Positions 29,661 to 46,632 of a stretch of DNA of 49,232 nt are shown one piece after another. A model generated the notes under the pieces. The model searched no databases, was not told the DNA's origin, and worked only from the letters and a program-made list of their open reading frames with translations. Origin of the DNA: Pseudomonas sp. RIT-PI-AD (GTDB lineage Bacteria > Pseudomonadota > Gammaproteobacteria > Pseudomonadales > Pseudomonadaceae); NCBI RefSeq assembly GCF_025642785.1, contig NZ_JANZKU010000030.1, positions 1 to 49,232 of the forward strand. The letters run 5' to 3'. The translations under genes were made by a program, and so were the position numbers. The stretch's first letter is position 1. Each line of letters opens with the position of its first letter.

Positions 29661-31763
29661 TCAACCTTGTTTTTTGACAATGGCTTCGACGATGTTCGTC
29701 GGCGCCTCGGAGTACTTCGAGAATTCCATGGAGTAGCTCGCGCGACCCTGGGACATGGAGCGGACATCGGTCGCATAACCGAACATCTCACCCAACGGGA
29801 CCTCGGCACGAATCACCTTACCGGAAACCGTATCTTCCATACCCTGGATCAGACCGCGACGACGGTTCAGGTCACCCATCACGTCGCCCATGTAATCCTC
29901 AGGCGTCACCACCTCGACCTTCATGATCGGCTCGAGCACTACAGCACCACCCTTCTGGGAGAGCTGCTTGGTCGCCATGGAAGCGGCTACCTTGAACGCC
30001 ATCTCGTTGGAGTCGACGTCGTGGTAGGAACCGTCGAACACGGTCGCCTTCAGGCCGATGAGCGGATAACCGGCAACGACGCCGTTCTTCATCTGCTCTT
30101 CGATGCCCTTCTGGATGGCCGGAATGTATTCCTTCGGAATCACACCACCCACGACTTCGTTGACGAACTGCAGACCTTCCTGGCCTTCGTCAGCAGGCGC
30201 GAAGCGGACCCAGCAATGACCGAACTGACCACGACCGCCGGACTGGCGAACGAACTTGCCTTCGATCTCGCAAGACTTCGTGATTTTCTCACGATAAGAA
30301 ACCTGCGGCTTGCCGATGTTGGCTTCGACGTTGAACTCGCGACGCATGCGGTCGACCAGGATGTCCAGGTGCAACTCGCCCATGCCGGAGATGATGGTCT
30401 GGCCGGTCTCTTCGTCGGTCTTGACGCGGAACGAGGGATCTTCCTGAGCGAGCTTGCCCAGGGCGATGCCCATCTTTTCCTGGTCGTCCTTGGTTTTCGG
30501 CTCGACAGCCACCGAGATAACCGGCTCCGGGAAATCCATCCGAACCAGGATGATCGGCTTTTCCTGAGAGCACAGGGTGTCACCGGTGGTGACGTCCTTC
30601 ATGCCGATCAGGGCGGCGATGTCGCCAGCACGAACTTCCTTGATCTCTTCGCGGCTGTTCGCATGCATCTGCACCATACGACCAACGCGCTCCTTCTTGC
30701 CCTTGACCGAGTTCAGAACGCCGTCGCCGGAGTTCAGGACGCCGGAATACACGCGGGCGAAGGTCAGAGTACCCACGAACGGATCGGTAGCGATCTTGAA
30801 CGCGAGCGCGGAGAAGGGCTCGGCGTCGTCGGCGTGACGCTCCATCTCGACGGTCTCGTCGTCGATGTCAGTGCCCTTGATCGCTGGAATGTCGACCGGA
30901 GCAGGCAGGTAATCGATGACGGCATCGAGAACCAGGGGCACGCCCTTGTTCTTGAAGGAAGAACCGCAGACGGCCAGCACGATTTCGCCGGCGATGGTGC
31001 GCTGACGCAGAGCGGACTTGATCTCGGCAACGGTGAGTTCTTCACCCTCGAGATACTTGTTCATCAGCTCTTCGGTGGCCTCGGCGGCCGCCTCGACCAT
31101 GTTGCTGCGCCACTCTTCGGCGAGCTCTTGGAGCTCGGCAGGAATCTCTTCCTCGCGGAAGGTCATGCCCTTGTCGTCGTCGTTCCAGTAGATAGCCTTC
31201 ATCTTGATCAGATCGATCTGACCCTGGAAGTTATCTTCTGCGCCGATGGCCAACTGGATCGGCACCGGGGTGTGACCCAGGCGCTGCTTGATCTGACCGA
31301 CGACCCGGAGGAAGTTCGCACCGGCACGGTCCATCTTGTTGACGTAGACGAGACGTGGGACGCCGTATTTGTTGGCTTGACGCCATACGGTTTCCGACTG
31401 GGGCTCGACGCCCGAAGTACCGCAGAACACGACGACGGCACCGTCGAGCACGCGCAGCGAACGCTCTACTTCGATGGTGAAGTCAACGTGGCCGGGGGTG
31501 TCGATGATGTTGAAGCGGTGTTTTTCGAACTGCTTCTCGGAGCCGGCCCAGAAGGCCGTGGTGGCAGCGGAGGTGATGGTGATACCACGCTCCTGCTCCT
31601 GCACCATCCAGTCCATGGTCGCGGCGCCATCATGCACCTCGCCCATTTTGTGGTTTACGCCAGTGTAAAAAAGGACGCGCTCGGTGGTAGTGGTCTTGCC
31701 AGCATCCACGTGGGCGACGATACCGATGTTACGGTAGCGGTTAATCGGTGTAGTACGAGCCAT
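29661..31763 (-). CDS. fusA: Elongation factor G
   Basis: EF-G (700 residues) is the translocase GTPase, also acting in ribosome recycling. Domain I has [15 protein letters not shown] (about 16-30), DTPGHVDF (about 88-95) and NKMDRAG (about 142-148). Domains II-V follow, ending in the [16 protein letters not shown] tail region. It lies in str order between rpsG and tufA. I see no obvious disruption of the fusidic-acid or aminoglycoside-linked regions, but single changes cannot be judged without a reference. Confidence 0.98.
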   Translation of the reverse strand: MARTTPINRYRNIGIVAHVDAGKTTTTERVLFYTGVNHKMGEVHDGAATMDWMVQEQERGITITSAATTAFWAGSEKQFEKHRFNIIDTPGHVDFTIEVERSLRVLDGAVVVFCGTSGVEPQSETVWRQANKYGVPRLVYVNKMDRAGANFLRVVGQIKQRLGHTPVPIQLAIGAEDNFQGQIDLIKMKAIYWNDDDKGMTFREEEIPAELQELAEEWRSNMVEAAAEATEELMNKYLEGEELTVAEIKSALRQRTIAGEIVLAVCGSSFKNKGVPLVLDAVIDYLPAPVDIPAIKGTDIDDETVEMERHADDAEPFSALAFKIATDPFVGTLTFARVYSGVLNSGDGVLNSVKGKKERVGRMVQMHANSREEIKEVRAGDIAALIGMKDVTTGDTLCSQEKPIILVRMDFPEPVISVAVEPKTKDDQEKMGIALGKLAQEDPSFRVKTDEETGQTIISGMGELHLDILVDRMRREFNVEANIGKPQVSYREKITKSCEIEGKFVRQSGGRGQFGHCWVRFAPADEGQEGLQFVNEVVGGVIPKEYIPAIQKGIEEQMKNGVVAGYPLIGLKATVFDGSYHDVDSNEMAFKVAASMATKQLSQKGGAVVLEPIMKVEVVTPEDYMGDVMGDLNRRRGLIQGMEDTVSGKVIRAEVPLGEMFGYATDVRSMSQGRASYSMEFSKYSEAPTNIVEAIVKKQG

Positions 31764-31794
31764 AAAGCCCTCGCAAAGTTATGGAACGCCGGAC

Positions 31795-32265
31795 TTAGAA
31801 ACGGTAGTGCGAGAAGGCCTTGTTGGCTTCGGCCATGCGGTGCACGTCTTCACGCTTCTTCACGGCGGCGCCCTTGCCTTCCGCGGCATCCAGCAGTTCG
31901 CCAGCGAGACGCAGAGCCATGGATTTCTCGCCGCGCTTGCGCGCCGAGTCAACCAACCAACGCATGGCCAGGGCATTGCGGCGGGACGGACGAACTTCGA
32001 CCGGAACCTGGTAAGTCGCACCACCTACGCGGCGGGACTTCACTTCGACCAGCGGAGCGATGGCGTCGAGAGCTTTCTCGAAGAGTTCCAGGGGATCGCT
32101 GTTCTTGCGTTCCTTGACCTTGTCCAGAGCACCGTAAACGATGCGCTCGGCCACGGCCTTCTTGCCGCTTTCCATCACGTGGTTCATGAATTTGGCGAGG
32201 ATCAGACTTCCGTACTTCGGATCGTCAAGGATCTCGCGCTTGGCTGCTACACGACGTCTTGGCAT
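31795..32265 (-). CDS. rpsG: 30S ribosomal protein S7
   Basis: S7 (156 residues) nucleates the 30S head and contacts E-site tRNA ([35 protein letters not shown]). In E. coli it represses the str operon through the rpsL-rpsG gap. The gap here (100 bp, 32266-32365) has partly complementary segments (GTAGC ... GCTAC) but I cannot confirm an S7 site. Confidence 0.98.
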   Translation of the reverse strand: MPRRRVAAKREILDDPKYGSLILAKFMNHVMESGKKAVAERIVYGALDKVKERKNSDPLELFEKALDAIAPLVEVKSRRVGGATYQVPVEVRPSRRNALAMRWLVDSARKRGEKSMALRLAGELLDAAEGKGAAVKKREDVHRMAEANKAFSHYRF

Positions 32266-32365
32266 TGATAAGCCCTCAAAACGGTCTTCAGGTAGCTCGG
32301 GACGCTGACGCTACGGCCATGCCCGACCTTACTCTTATCGACTCAAATAAATAGGATGCAACGTA

Positions 32366-32737
32366 TTACTTCGGACGCTTGGTACCGTACTTCGAACGGC
32401 CCTGGTTACGGCCTTTGACACCCGAGGTGTCCAGCGAACCGCGCACAGTGTGGTAGCGCACGCCGGGAAGGTCTTTTACACGACCGCCACGGATCAGCAC
32501 GACGCTGTGCTCTTGCAGGTTATGGCCTTCACCGCCGATGTAGGAAGTGACTTCGAAGCCGTTGGTCAAACGTACGCGGCAGACTTTACGCAGTGCCGAG
32601 TTCGGTTTCTTCGGCGTGGTGGTGTACACACGGGTGCACACGCCACGACGTTGCGGGCAGTTCTGCAGCGCGGGGACGTCGGATTTCTCGACGACACGCT
32701 TGCGCGGCTGACGTACCAGCTGGTTGATCGTTGCCAT
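32366..32737 (-). CDS. rpsL: 30S ribosomal protein S12
   Basis: S12 (123 residues) lies at the decoding centre. Lys43 and Lys88, where streptomycin-resistance changes occur, are both wild type ([20 protein letters not shown]), and Asp89, the methylthiolation site, is present. It starts the str operon downstream of its own promoter and a leader hairpin. Confidence 0.98.
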   Translation of the reverse strand: MATINQLVRQPRKRVVEKSDVPALQNCPQRRGVCTRVYTTTPKKPNSALRKVCRVRLTNGFEVTSYIGGEGHNLQEHSVVLIRGGRVKDLPGVRYHTVRGSLDTSGVKGRNQGRSKYGTKRPK

Positions 32738-32790
32738 CTATACGCTCCACTGTTGTCTTTCGACGCTATTGCCTTACAAGGAAAGCAAAA

Positions 32791-32813
32791 TGGCAGAGCG
32801 TTATGCCCTGCCA
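32791..32813 (-). terminator. Attenuator-like hairpin in the rpsL leader
   Basis: On the minus strand TGGCAGGGC pairs with GCTCTGCCA (9 bp including one G-U) around a 5-nt loop and is followed by TTTTGCTTT. It lies about 17 nt past the predicted promoter and about 55 nt before rpsL, so it could terminate part of the transcripts early. Confidence 0.6.
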
Positions 32814-32829
32814 AATTTAGGGGTGCATG

Positions 32830-32858
32830 AGTCTAAAGAGACTGTAGCGCCCAGTCAA
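32830..32858 (-). promoter_or_regulatory. rpsL: Predicted str-operon promoter
   Basis: TTGACT (32853-32858), a 17-bp spacer and TAGACT (32830-32835) form a good sigma-70 promoter on the minus strand. Its -35 starts 1 bp beyond the hairpin that closes rpoC. Confidence 0.8.
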
Positions 32859-32859
32859 G

Positions 32860-32892
32860 GCGAGGCCCGGGCGAAAGTCGCCCGGGCCTCGC
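32860..32892 (-). terminator. 15-bp perfect hairpin closing rpoC
   Basis: GCGAGGCCCGGGCGA (32860-32874) pairs perfectly with TCGCCCGGGCCTCGC (32878-32892), loop 3 nt. It begins 2 nt after the rpoC stop. There is no U tract; the next bases are the rpsL promoter. Confidence 0.75.
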
Positions 32893-32894
32893 AC

Positions 32895-37094
<4,200 letters not shown>

Positions 37095-37116
37095 GGCCTT
37101 TCCTCCTCACGGACCA

Positions 37117-37142
37117 GGCCCGACCGCAGCAGCGGCCGGGCC
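37117..37142 (-). other. Hairpin between rpoB and rpoC
   Basis: On the minus strand GGCCCGGCCGC and GCGGTCGGGCC pair over 11 bp (one G-U), with a 4-nt loop. It starts 15 nt after the rpoB stop and lacks a U tract. Confidence 0.8.
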
Positions 37143-37156
37143 CGTGGGGTCACGTG

Positions 37157-41230
<4,074 letters not shown>

Positions 41231-41295
41231 CAGCGTTCCCCAGCTTGGTCACCTGCTTGTTTGGCTCCTCCCGACGGAAGCAGCCAGAAAATCGT

Positions 41296-41313
41296 GCAAA
41301 CCCCTTGGTTTGC
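41296..41313 (-). other. Third hairpin of the rplL-rpoB gap
   Basis: GCAAACC (41296-41302) and GGTTTGC (41307-41313) form a 7-bp stem with a 4-nt loop, downstream of the long hairpin in the direction of transcription. Confidence 0.7.
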
Positions 41314-41334
41314 GCCACCCCTTAGAGGTGGTGA

Positions 41335-41378
41335 TTCCGTTATAGGCAAGCCGTTTCGTCGGCTTGCCTATAACGGAA
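41335..41378 (-). other. 19-bp perfect hairpin between rplL and rpoB, RNase III-type candidate
   Basis: The arm 41335-41353 (TTCCGTTATAGGCAAGCCG) is the exact reverse complement of 41360-41378, loop 6 nt. Its length and perfect pairing resemble an RNase III site, as known in the same gap of E. coli. There is no U tract after it. Confidence 0.85.
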
Positions 41379-41405
41379 AAAGGCCGGTGGCATGAGCCAC
41401 CAGCC
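41377..41405 (-). terminator. Attenuator between rplL and rpoB
   Basis: On the minus strand GGCTGGTGGC pairs with GCCACCGGCC over 10 bp (one G-U), loop TCAT, then TTTTT (41381-41377). It is a textbook intrinsic terminator 46 bp past the rplL stop and should reduce rpoBC transcription relative to rplJL, as in E. coli. Confidence 0.88.
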
Positions 41406-41451
41406 ATCAGCCTTTCGCGTGACGCTCAGGCTGTAGACGCAAGGTCGTCGC

Positions 41452-41820
41452 TTACTTGAGCTCGACTTTGGCGCCAGCTTCTTCCAGGGCTTTCTTCGCG
41501 GATTCGGCTTCTTCTTTCGAGACGCCTTCCTTGACCACGCCCGGTGCACCGTCGACCACTGCCTTGGCTTCTTTCAGGCCCAGACCGGTCAGCTCGCGCA
41601 CGACCTTGATCACGTTCACTTTCTTGTCGCCGGCTTCGGTCAACATGATGGTGAACTCGGTTTGCTCTTCGACGACGGCAGCGGCGGCAGCCGGGCCAGC
41701 GGCGGCAGCAGCAGCGGCGGTCACGCCGAATTTCTCTTCCATCGCCTTGATCAGTTCCACCACTTGCATGACGGACATTTCGGATACGGCGTTGATGATG
41801 TCTTCGTTGCTCAGAGCCAT
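41452..41820 (-). CDS. rplL: 50S ribosomal protein L7/L12
   Basis: L7/L12 (122 residues) forms the mobile stalk that recruits translation GTPases and is present in several copies per ribosome. The N-terminal dimer domain (1-30) joins through an Ala/Gly/Pro hinge (about 35-50) to the C-terminal factor-binding domain ([35 protein letters not shown]). It is 72 bp after rplJ. Confidence 0.98.
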   Translation of the reverse strand: MALSNEDIINAVSEMSVMQVVELIKAMEEKFGVTAAAAAAAGPAAAAAVVEEQTEFTIMLTEAGDKKVNVIKVVRELTGLGLKEAKAVVDGAPGVVKEGVSKEEAESAKKALEEAGAKVELK

Positions 41821-41892
41821 GACTCTAATTTCCTGTACGTTTGGCAGCCCGCGGGCCGCCTGAATTGATGTGAACAGAACTTACCGAGCGCC

Positions 41893-42393
41893 TCAGGCGG
41901 CAGCGGCTTCCTTCTGGTCGCGAATGGCGGCGAGGGTGCGTGCCAGCTTGCTGGTCGCGCCTTGGATCACACTCATCAGCTGAGAAACCGCTTCGTCGTA
42001 GGTCGGCAGGGTAGCCAGTACGTCGATTTGGTTGGCTGCGATCAGTTTGCCCTCGAACGCGGCTGCCTTGATCTCGAACTTATCCTGACCCTTGGCGAAA
42101 TCCTTGAAGATCCGGGCGGCGGCGCCGGGATGCTCGGTGGAAAAGGCGATCAGGGTCGGGCCTTTGAACACGTCGTTGAGCACTTCATAGGAAGTGCCTT
42201 CAACGGCGCGGCGCAGCAGGGTGTTACGCACGACTCGCACGTACACACCGGCCGCACGGGCCTCTTTACGGAGTCCGGTCATGGCGCCCACAGTCACGCC
42301 ACGGGCATCGGCCACGACAGCGGAAAGGGCAGCCTGGGCAGCCTCGTTGACTTCAGCGACGATGGCCTTCTTGTCTTCGAGTTTAATTGCCAC
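41893..42393 (-). CDS. rplJ: 50S ribosomal protein L10
   Basis: L10 (166 residues) is the base of the stalk; its C-terminal helix binds L7/L12 dimers (about 132-166, [20 protein letters not shown]). The start is GTG 42393 with AGGAG upstream. In E. coli the L10-L12 complex represses translation by binding the leader ahead of this gene. Confidence 0.98.
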   Translation of the reverse strand: MAIKLEDKKAIVAEVNEAAQAALSAVVADARGVTVGAMTGLRKEARAAGVYVRVVRNTLLRRAVEGTSYEVLNDVFKGPTLIAFSTEHPGAAARIFKDFAKGQDKFEIKAAAFEGKLIAANQIDVLATLPTYDEAVSQLMSVIQGATSKLARTLAAIRDQKEAAAA

Positions 42394-42555
42394 GGGTTTA
42401 CTCCTGGATGTTACCGTTTCGTCCAGCCGGAGCCGGACGGCTTTGGTGTCTGATTCGATAACGAATCGGGAGCACCATCTGCGTAGGCTTGTCTTTTAAG
42501 GCTCGCGCCGCCTACGGTCTTGGATAGCCCCCGCCAGGCAGGGACCCCAATAGTG
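42394..42555 (-). ncRNA. Probable L10 leader (autoregulatory mRNA leader of rplJ)
   Basis: The 193-bp rplA-rplJ gap has several stems and lies exactly where the L10 leader occurs in proteobacteria. I see paired segments such as GTAGGCGGCGC.../GCCTACGC and GATTCG ttatc GAATC near 42455-42470. The Rfam L10_leader covariance model would decide it. Confidence 0.6.
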
Positions 42556-42556
42556 C

Positions 42557-42579
42557 GGCGTAGCGGAGTGCGCTACGCC
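42557..42579 (-). other. Hairpin just after rplA
   Basis: GGCGTAGCG (42557-42565) and CGCTACGCC (42571-42579) form a 9-bp perfect stem with a 5-nt loop, 7 nt past the rplA stop. No U tract; likely a 3'-end stabiliser or processing element. Confidence 0.75.
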
Positions 42580-42586
42580 AGATTCG

Positions 42587-43282
42587 TTACGCGTCCAGCG
42601 AAGCCTGATCGATCTGCAGGCCCGGACCCATGGTGCTGCTCAGGGTCACGCGCTGCACATAGATGCCTTTCGAAGTGGAAGGCTTCAGACGCTTCAGGTC
42701 GGAAAGCAAGGCTTCGACGTTCTGCTTCAGCTTGACCGGTTCGAAATCGATCTTGCCGACGGAAGCGTGGATGATGCCGTTCTTGTCGGTACGGAAACGC
42801 ACCTGACCGGCCTTGGCGTTCTTCACGGCAGTGGCCACGTCGGGAGTGACGGTACCGACCTTCGGGTTGGGCATCAGGCCGCGCGGACCGAGGATCTGAC
42901 CCAACTGACCGACGACGCGCATGGCGTCCGGGGAAGCGATGACGACGTCATAGCTCAGATCGCCGCCTTTCATCTCGGCAGCCAGCTCGTCCATGCCAAC
43001 GCGATCGGCGCCCGCAGCGAGAGCGGCTTCGGCACCAGGACCCTGGGTGAACACAGCGACGCGAACGCTTTTGCCGGTGCCGTTCGGCAGCACGGTGGCG
43101 CCACGCACGACCTGGTCGGATTTACGCGGATCGACGCCCAGGTTGATCGAAATATCGACCGATTCCTTGAACTTGATGGTCGAGAGCTCGGCCAACAGCT
43201 TGGCGGCATCCTCGAAACCGTATTGCTTGCCCGCCTCGATCTTCTCGGCGATCGCCTTCTGGCGCTTGGTCAACTTAGCCAT
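42587..43282 (-). CDS. rplA: 50S ribosomal protein L1
   Basis: L1 (231 residues) forms the mobile L1 stalk that moves E-site tRNA. Signatures [28 protein letters not shown] and [14 protein letters not shown] (about 128-141) are present. In E. coli it represses rplKA. Its ATG directly abuts the rplK stop. Confidence 0.98.
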   Translation of the reverse strand: MAKLTKRQKAIAEKIEAGKQYGFEDAAKLLAELSTIKFKESVDISINLGVDPRKSDQVVRGATVLPNGTGKSVRVAVFTQGPGAEAALAAGADRVGMDELAAEMKGGDLSYDVVIASPDAMRVVGQLGQILGPRGLMPNPKVGTVTPDVATAVKNAKAGQVRFRTDKNGIIHASVGKIDFEPVKLKQNVEALLSDLKRLKPSTSKGIYVQRVTLSSTMGPGLQIDQASLDA

Positions 43283-43714
43283 TTACACACCCTCCACGGT
43301 CAGGCCCATGCTCCGCGCGGAGCCGGCGATGGTACGCACGGCCGCGTCGAGATCAGCGGCGGTCAGATCGGCATTCTTGGTCTTGGCGATCTCTTCCAGC
43401 TGAGCACGGGTCACGGTGCCGACTTTCTGGGTATTCGGGCGCGCCGAACCGCTTTGGATACCAGCAGCCTTCTTCAACAGAACGGAGGCGGGGGTACTTT
43501 TGGTTTCGAACGTGAAGCTGCGGTCGCTGTAAACGGTGATGATCACCGGAGTCGGCAGGCCCGGCTCCATGCCTTGGGTCCTGGCGTTGAACGCCTTGCA
43601 GAACTCCATGATGTTCACGCCGTGCTGACCCAAAGCAGGGCCGACCGGCGGCGACGGGTTGGCCTGAGCGGCCTTCACTTGCAGCTTGATGTAAGCCTGA
43701 ATCTTCTTAGCCAT
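43283..43714 (-). CDS. rplK: 50S ribosomal protein L11
   Basis: L11 (143 residues) lies at the GTPase-associated centre and is needed for RelA activation and release. [21 protein letters not shown] and [20 protein letters not shown] (about 22-41) with the RNA-binding C-terminal domain (about 75-143) are typical. Confidence 0.98.
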   Translation of the reverse strand: MAKKIQAYIKLQVKAAQANPSPPVGPALGQHGVNIMEFCKAFNARTQGMEPGLPTPVIITVYSDRSFTFETKSTPASVLLKKAAGIQSGSARPNTQKVGTVTRAQLEEIAKTKNADLTAADLDAAVRTIAGSARSMGLTVEGV

Positions 43715-43768
43715 TTGCTACTCCAGTTACGGGTACGGACGCCTGACGGCTCCCCGGTTGCTTTCGCG

Positions 43769-43797
43769 TTTATCCCAATGACGCAAAAACCCCGCAA
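43769..43797 (-). promoter_or_regulatory. Candidate rplK promoter
   Basis: GATAAA (43769-43774) with TTGCGG 17 bp upstream on the minus strand. The -35 would lie inside the nusG terminator stem. Neither hexamer is a strong match. Confidence 0.35.
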
Positions 43798-43812
43798 CCA
43801 GCGGCTGCGGGG
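43785..43812 (-). terminator. Intrinsic terminator after nusG
   Basis: CCCCGCA (43790-43796) pairs with TGCGGGG (43806-43812), loop 9 nt, followed by TTTTT on the minus strand (A run 43785-43789), 19 bp past nusG. It separates secE-nusG from rplK. Confidence 0.88.
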
Positions 43813-43831
43813 TATGAGATGCTTTTGTCAG

Positions 43832-44365
43832 CTATGCCTTCTCGACCTGGCTGAACTCCAGCTCCACCGGGGTGGAGCGACCGAAAATGAGCACAGCCAC
43901 CTGGATCCGGCTCTTTTCGTAATTGACTTCTTCGACCACGCCGTTGAAGTCCGCGAACGGCCCATCGATGACTCGAACGGTTTCGCCCGGCTCGAACAAC
44001 GTCTTCGGCTTCGGCTTGTCACCACTGTCGGCGACACGACGAAGAATGGCGTCGGCTTCTTTATCAGTGATAGGCGCAGGCTTGTCGGCCGTACCACCAA
44101 TGAAACCCATGACGCGAGGCGTATCCTTGACCAAGTGCCAAGTCCCCTCGTTCATCTCCATCTGCACCAGCACGTAGCCGGGGAAGAACTTGCGCTCGCT
44201 TTTGCGCTTCTGACCGTTACGCATCTCCACCACTTCTTCAGTGGGGACCAGAATTTCGCCGAACCCATCTTCCATTCCGGCAAGCTTGACGCGCTCAATC
44301 AACGAGCGCATGACATGCTTCTCATAACCCGAGTAAGCATGCACAACGTACCAACGCTTAGCCAC
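43832..44365 (-). CDS. nusG: Transcription termination/antitermination factor NusG
   Basis: NusG (177 residues) binds the polymerase clamp through its N-terminal NGN domain ([30 protein letters not shown]). Its C-terminal KOW domain (about 125-177; [20 protein letters not shown]) contacts Rho or S10. GTG 44365 gives the standard start and lies 7 bp after secE. Confidence 0.98.
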   Translation of the reverse strand: MAKRWYVVHAYSGYEKHVMRSLIERVKLAGMEDGFGEILVPTEEVVEMRNGQKRKSERKFFPGYVLVQMEMNEGTWHLVKDTPRVMGFIGGTADKPAPITDKEADAILRRVADSGDKPKPKTLFEPGETVRVIDGPFADFNGVVEEVNYEKSRIQVAVLIFGRSTPVELEFSQVEKA

Positions 44366-44372
44366 GGCGCAC

Positions 44373-44744
44373 CTATCGACCAACAATCAACGAAACAAGC
44401 CAACCGAGCAGGGAATCTAAACCCCACAACAGCAGCGACATGACCAAAACAACAGCCACGACGATCAGCGTGGTCTGCGTGGTTTCTTGGCGAGTGGGCC
44501 AGACTACTTTGCGAATCTCGGTGCGGGCCTCTTTGGCCAACACGAAAAACGCCTGACCTTTCGCCGTTTGCAGAACGATGAAGCCTGCAATCAAAGCCAA
44601 GACCAGAAGAGCAAGGACGCGATACAGGATCGGCTCAGCAGAAAAATACTGATTACCGACCACGCCGACCGCGACAAGAACAACCACCGCGAGCCACTTC
44701 AGCGCATCGAAGCGGGTATTTTTGGCTTCAGCCTTGGCATTCAT
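44373..44744 (-). CDS. secE: Protein translocase subunit SecE
   Basis: SecE (123 residues) clamps the two halves of SecY. Three membrane helices are predicted (about 17-35, 43-62 and 93-118), with the essential conserved motif [13 protein letters not shown] (about 74-86) before the last helix. I chose ATG 44744, with AGGA 9 nt upstream; an ATG at 44750 is too close to it. Confidence 0.96.
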   Translation of the reverse strand: MNAKAEAKNTRFDALKWLAVVVLVAVGVVGNQYFSAEPILYRVLALLVLALIAGFIVLQTAKGQAFFVLAKEARTEIRKVVWPTRQETTQTTLIVVAVVLVMSLLLWGLDSLLGWLVSLIVGR

Positions 44745-44793
44745 CAGCATGGATCCTGTTGGAGAAATGCCAGACTTCACTTGACCTGAAATC

Positions 44794-44869
44794 TGGCAGG
44801 CCAGGAGGGAATCGAACCCCCAACCTGCGGTTTTGGAGACCGCCGCTCTGCCAATTGAGCTACTGGCCT
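44794..44869 (-). tRNA. tRNA-Trp (anticodon CCA)
   Basis: The 7-bp acceptor stem AGGCCAG/CTGGCCT, discriminator G, encoded CCA end, D-loop GTAGCTCAATTGG and T-loop GGTTCGATTCC are all present, and the anticodon loop is TCTCCAAAA. It lies between tufB and secE, as in other Pseudomonas and E. coli. Confidence 0.97.
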
Positions 44870-44882
44870 GTAACTGAAGTCA

Positions 44883-44902
44883 GGCCGGCCATTATGCCGG
44901 CC
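44883..44902 (-). other. Hairpin between tufB and tRNA-Trp
   Basis: GGCCGGC (44883-44889) and GCCGGCC (44896-44902) form a 7-bp stem with a 6-nt loop. No U tract follows, so read-through into tRNA-Trp and secE is likely. Confidence 0.6.
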
Positions 44903-44923
44903 CGACGAATCAAGATCAATCGA

Positions 44924-46117
44924 TTACTCGACGATCTTGGCAACCACGCCGGCGCCGACGGTACGGCCGCCTTCGCGAATCGCGAAGCGCAGACCTTCTT
45001 CCATCGCGATCGGAGCGATCAGGGTGACAACCATCTTGATGTTGTCGCCCGGCATCACCATTTCCACGCCTTCGGGCAGCTCGCAGTTACCGGTCACGTC
45101 GGTGGTCCGGAAGTAGAACTGCGGGCGATAGCCTTTGAAGAACGGAGTGTGACGACCGCCTTCTTCCTTGCTCAGCACGTACACTTCGCATTCGAACTTG
45201 GTGTGCGGCTTGATGGTGCCCGGCTTGGCCAGAACCTGGCCACGCTCGACGTCTTCACGCTTGGTACCGCGCAGCAGCACACCCACGTTCTCGCCGGCAC
45301 GACCTTCGTCGAGCAGCTTGCGGAACATCTCGACGCCAGTGCAGGTAGTCTTGGTGGTCGCCTTGATACCGACGATCTCCACTTCTTCCTGGATCTTGAC
45401 GATGCCGCGCTCGACACGACCGGTCACCACGGTGCCACGACCCGAGATCGAGAACACATCTTCGATCGGCATCAGGAACGGCTTGTCGATCGCGCGCTCC
45501 GGTTGCGGGATGTAGCTGTCCAGGGTCTCAACCAGCTTACGAACGGCGCTGACGCCCATTTCGTTGTCGTCCTGACCGTTCAACGCCATCAGCGCGGAAC
45601 CGATCACGATCGGCGTGTCGTCGCCCGGGAAGTCGTAAGTGTTCAGCAGGTCGCGAACTTCCATCTCGACCAGTTCCAGCAGTTCGGCGTCATCCACCAT
45701 GTCGGCCTTGTTCAGGAACACGACGATGAAGGGAACACCTACCTGACGGGACAGCAAGATGTGCTCGCGAGTCTGCGGCATCGGGCCGTCGGCAGCGGAG
45801 CAAACCAGGATCGCACCGTCCATCTGGGCAGCACCGGTGATCATGTTCTTCACATAGTCAGCGTGGCCCGGGCAATCAACGTGCGCGTAGTGGCGAGTGG
45901 CGGAATCGTACTCAACGTGGGAGGTGTTGATGGTGATACCGCGCGCCTTCTCTTCCGGTGCATTGTCGATCTGGTCGAACGCACGAGCGGCGCCGCCCCA
46001 GGTCTCGGAACACACTTTGGTCAGCGCAGCGGTCAGCGTGGTTTTGCCATGGTCGACGTGACCGATGGTGCCAACGTTGACGTGCGGCTTGTTACGTTCA
46101 AACTTTTCCTTTGCCAT
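44924..46117 (-). CDS. tufB: Elongation factor Tu (copy 2)
   Basis: The 397-residue protein is identical to the first copy at 28437. By my hand count the genes differ at about 17 of 1194 bases, all silent apart from the GTG-to-ATG start. Five of them fall in the first 20 bases of the gene, where similarity begins to fade. It follows three tRNA genes, an arrangement shared with E. coli thrU-tyrU-glyT-thrT-tufB. A hairpin with a U-rich tail separates it from tRNA-Thr. The start is ATG with GGGGG upstream. Confidence 0.99.
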   Translation of the reverse strand: MAKEKFERNKPHVNVGTIGHVDHGKTTLTAALTKVCSETWGGAARAFDQIDNAPEEKARGITINTSHVEYDSATRHYAHVDCPGHADYVKNMITGAAQMDGAILVCSAADGPMPQTREHILLSRQVGVPFIVVFLNKADMVDDAELLELVEMEVRDLLNTYDFPGDDTPIVIGSALMALNGQDDNEMGVSAVRKLVETLDSYIPQPERAIDKPFLMPIEDVFSISGRGTVVTGRVERGIVKIQEEVEIVGIKATTKTTCTGVEMFRKLLDEGRAGENVGVLLRGTKREDVERGQVLAKPGTIKPHTKFECEVYVLSKEEGGRHTPFFKGYRPQFYFRTTDVTGNCELPEGVEMVMPGDNIKMVVTLIAPIAMEEGLRFAIREGGRTVGAGVVAKIVE

Positions 46118-46160
46118 CGAGACCGTCCCCCATCATGGAATTGAGCGAGTCACGCCACCA

Positions 46161-46196
46161 TTAAAACAAAGGCAGATATCTTCATATCTGCCTTTG
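46161..46196 (-). terminator. Terminator-like hairpin between tRNA-Thr and tufB
   Basis: CAAAGGCAGATAT (46167-46179) pairs perfectly with ATATCTGCCTTTG (46184-46196), loop GAAG on the transcript, followed by TTTTAA. It could end tRNA transcripts while letting a fraction continue into tufB. Confidence 0.75.
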
Positions 46197-46203
46197 CGTG
46201 TAA

Positions 46204-46279
46204 TGGAGCTCATGAGCGGATTTGAACCGCTGACCTCACCCTTACCAAGGGTGTGCTCTACCAACTGAGCTACATGAGC
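46204..46279 (-). tRNA. tRNA-Thr (anticodon GGT)
   Basis: Acceptor stem GCTCATG/CATGAGC, encoded CCA end, D-arm GTAGCTCAGTTGG, T-loop GGTTCAAATCC and anticodon loop CTTGGTAAG are present. Third of three tRNAs ahead of tufB. Confidence 0.97.
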
Positions 46280-46305
46280 GAAACCTATTGCCCGAACATC
46301 GAACT

Positions 46306-46379
<74 letters not shown>

Positions 46380-46405
46380 GGAGCCCGAAGCTCACGCTTT
46401 TAAAC

Positions 46406-46490
46406 TGGTGGAGGGAGAAGGATTCGAACCTTCGAAGTCTATGACGTCAGATTTACAGTCTGATCCCTTTGGCCACTCGGGAATCCCTCC
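46406..46490 (-). tRNA. tRNA-Tyr (anticodon GTA)
   Basis: A class II tRNA of 85 nt with a long variable arm. It has acceptor stem GGAGGGA/TCCCTCC, an encoded CCA end and anticodon loop CTGTAAA. It is first in the operon, about 7 nt after the predicted transcription start. Confidence 0.97.
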
Positions 46491-46503
46491 AAAAGGAGGC
46501 GGC

Positions 46504-46532
46504 ATTTTCATTTCATGCCACCCTACTGTCAA
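46504..46532 (-). promoter_or_regulatory. Promoter of the tRNA-tufB operon
   Basis: TTGACA (46527-46532), a 17-bp spacer and GAAAAT (46504-46509) on the minus strand, followed by a GC-rich discriminator (GCCGCC). GC-rich discriminators are typical of stringently controlled stable-RNA promoters. Confidence 0.85.
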
Positions 46533-46632
46533 GCATTTTCTCATTAAAAACCTGAGCTTAGCTATTTTGACAGCCGCCTCACAAAACTACGAAAATCAGC
46601 AGTACCGCGAAGCGGGCGCCATTCTAGTCAAA

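Noticed and set aside
29667..32117. Plus-strand frame opposite fusA and rpsG
   Set aside because: Spans two genes in antisense; no domain or start signal.
32366..32737. Streptomycin resistance in S12
   Set aside because: Lys43 and Lys88 are the susceptible residues.
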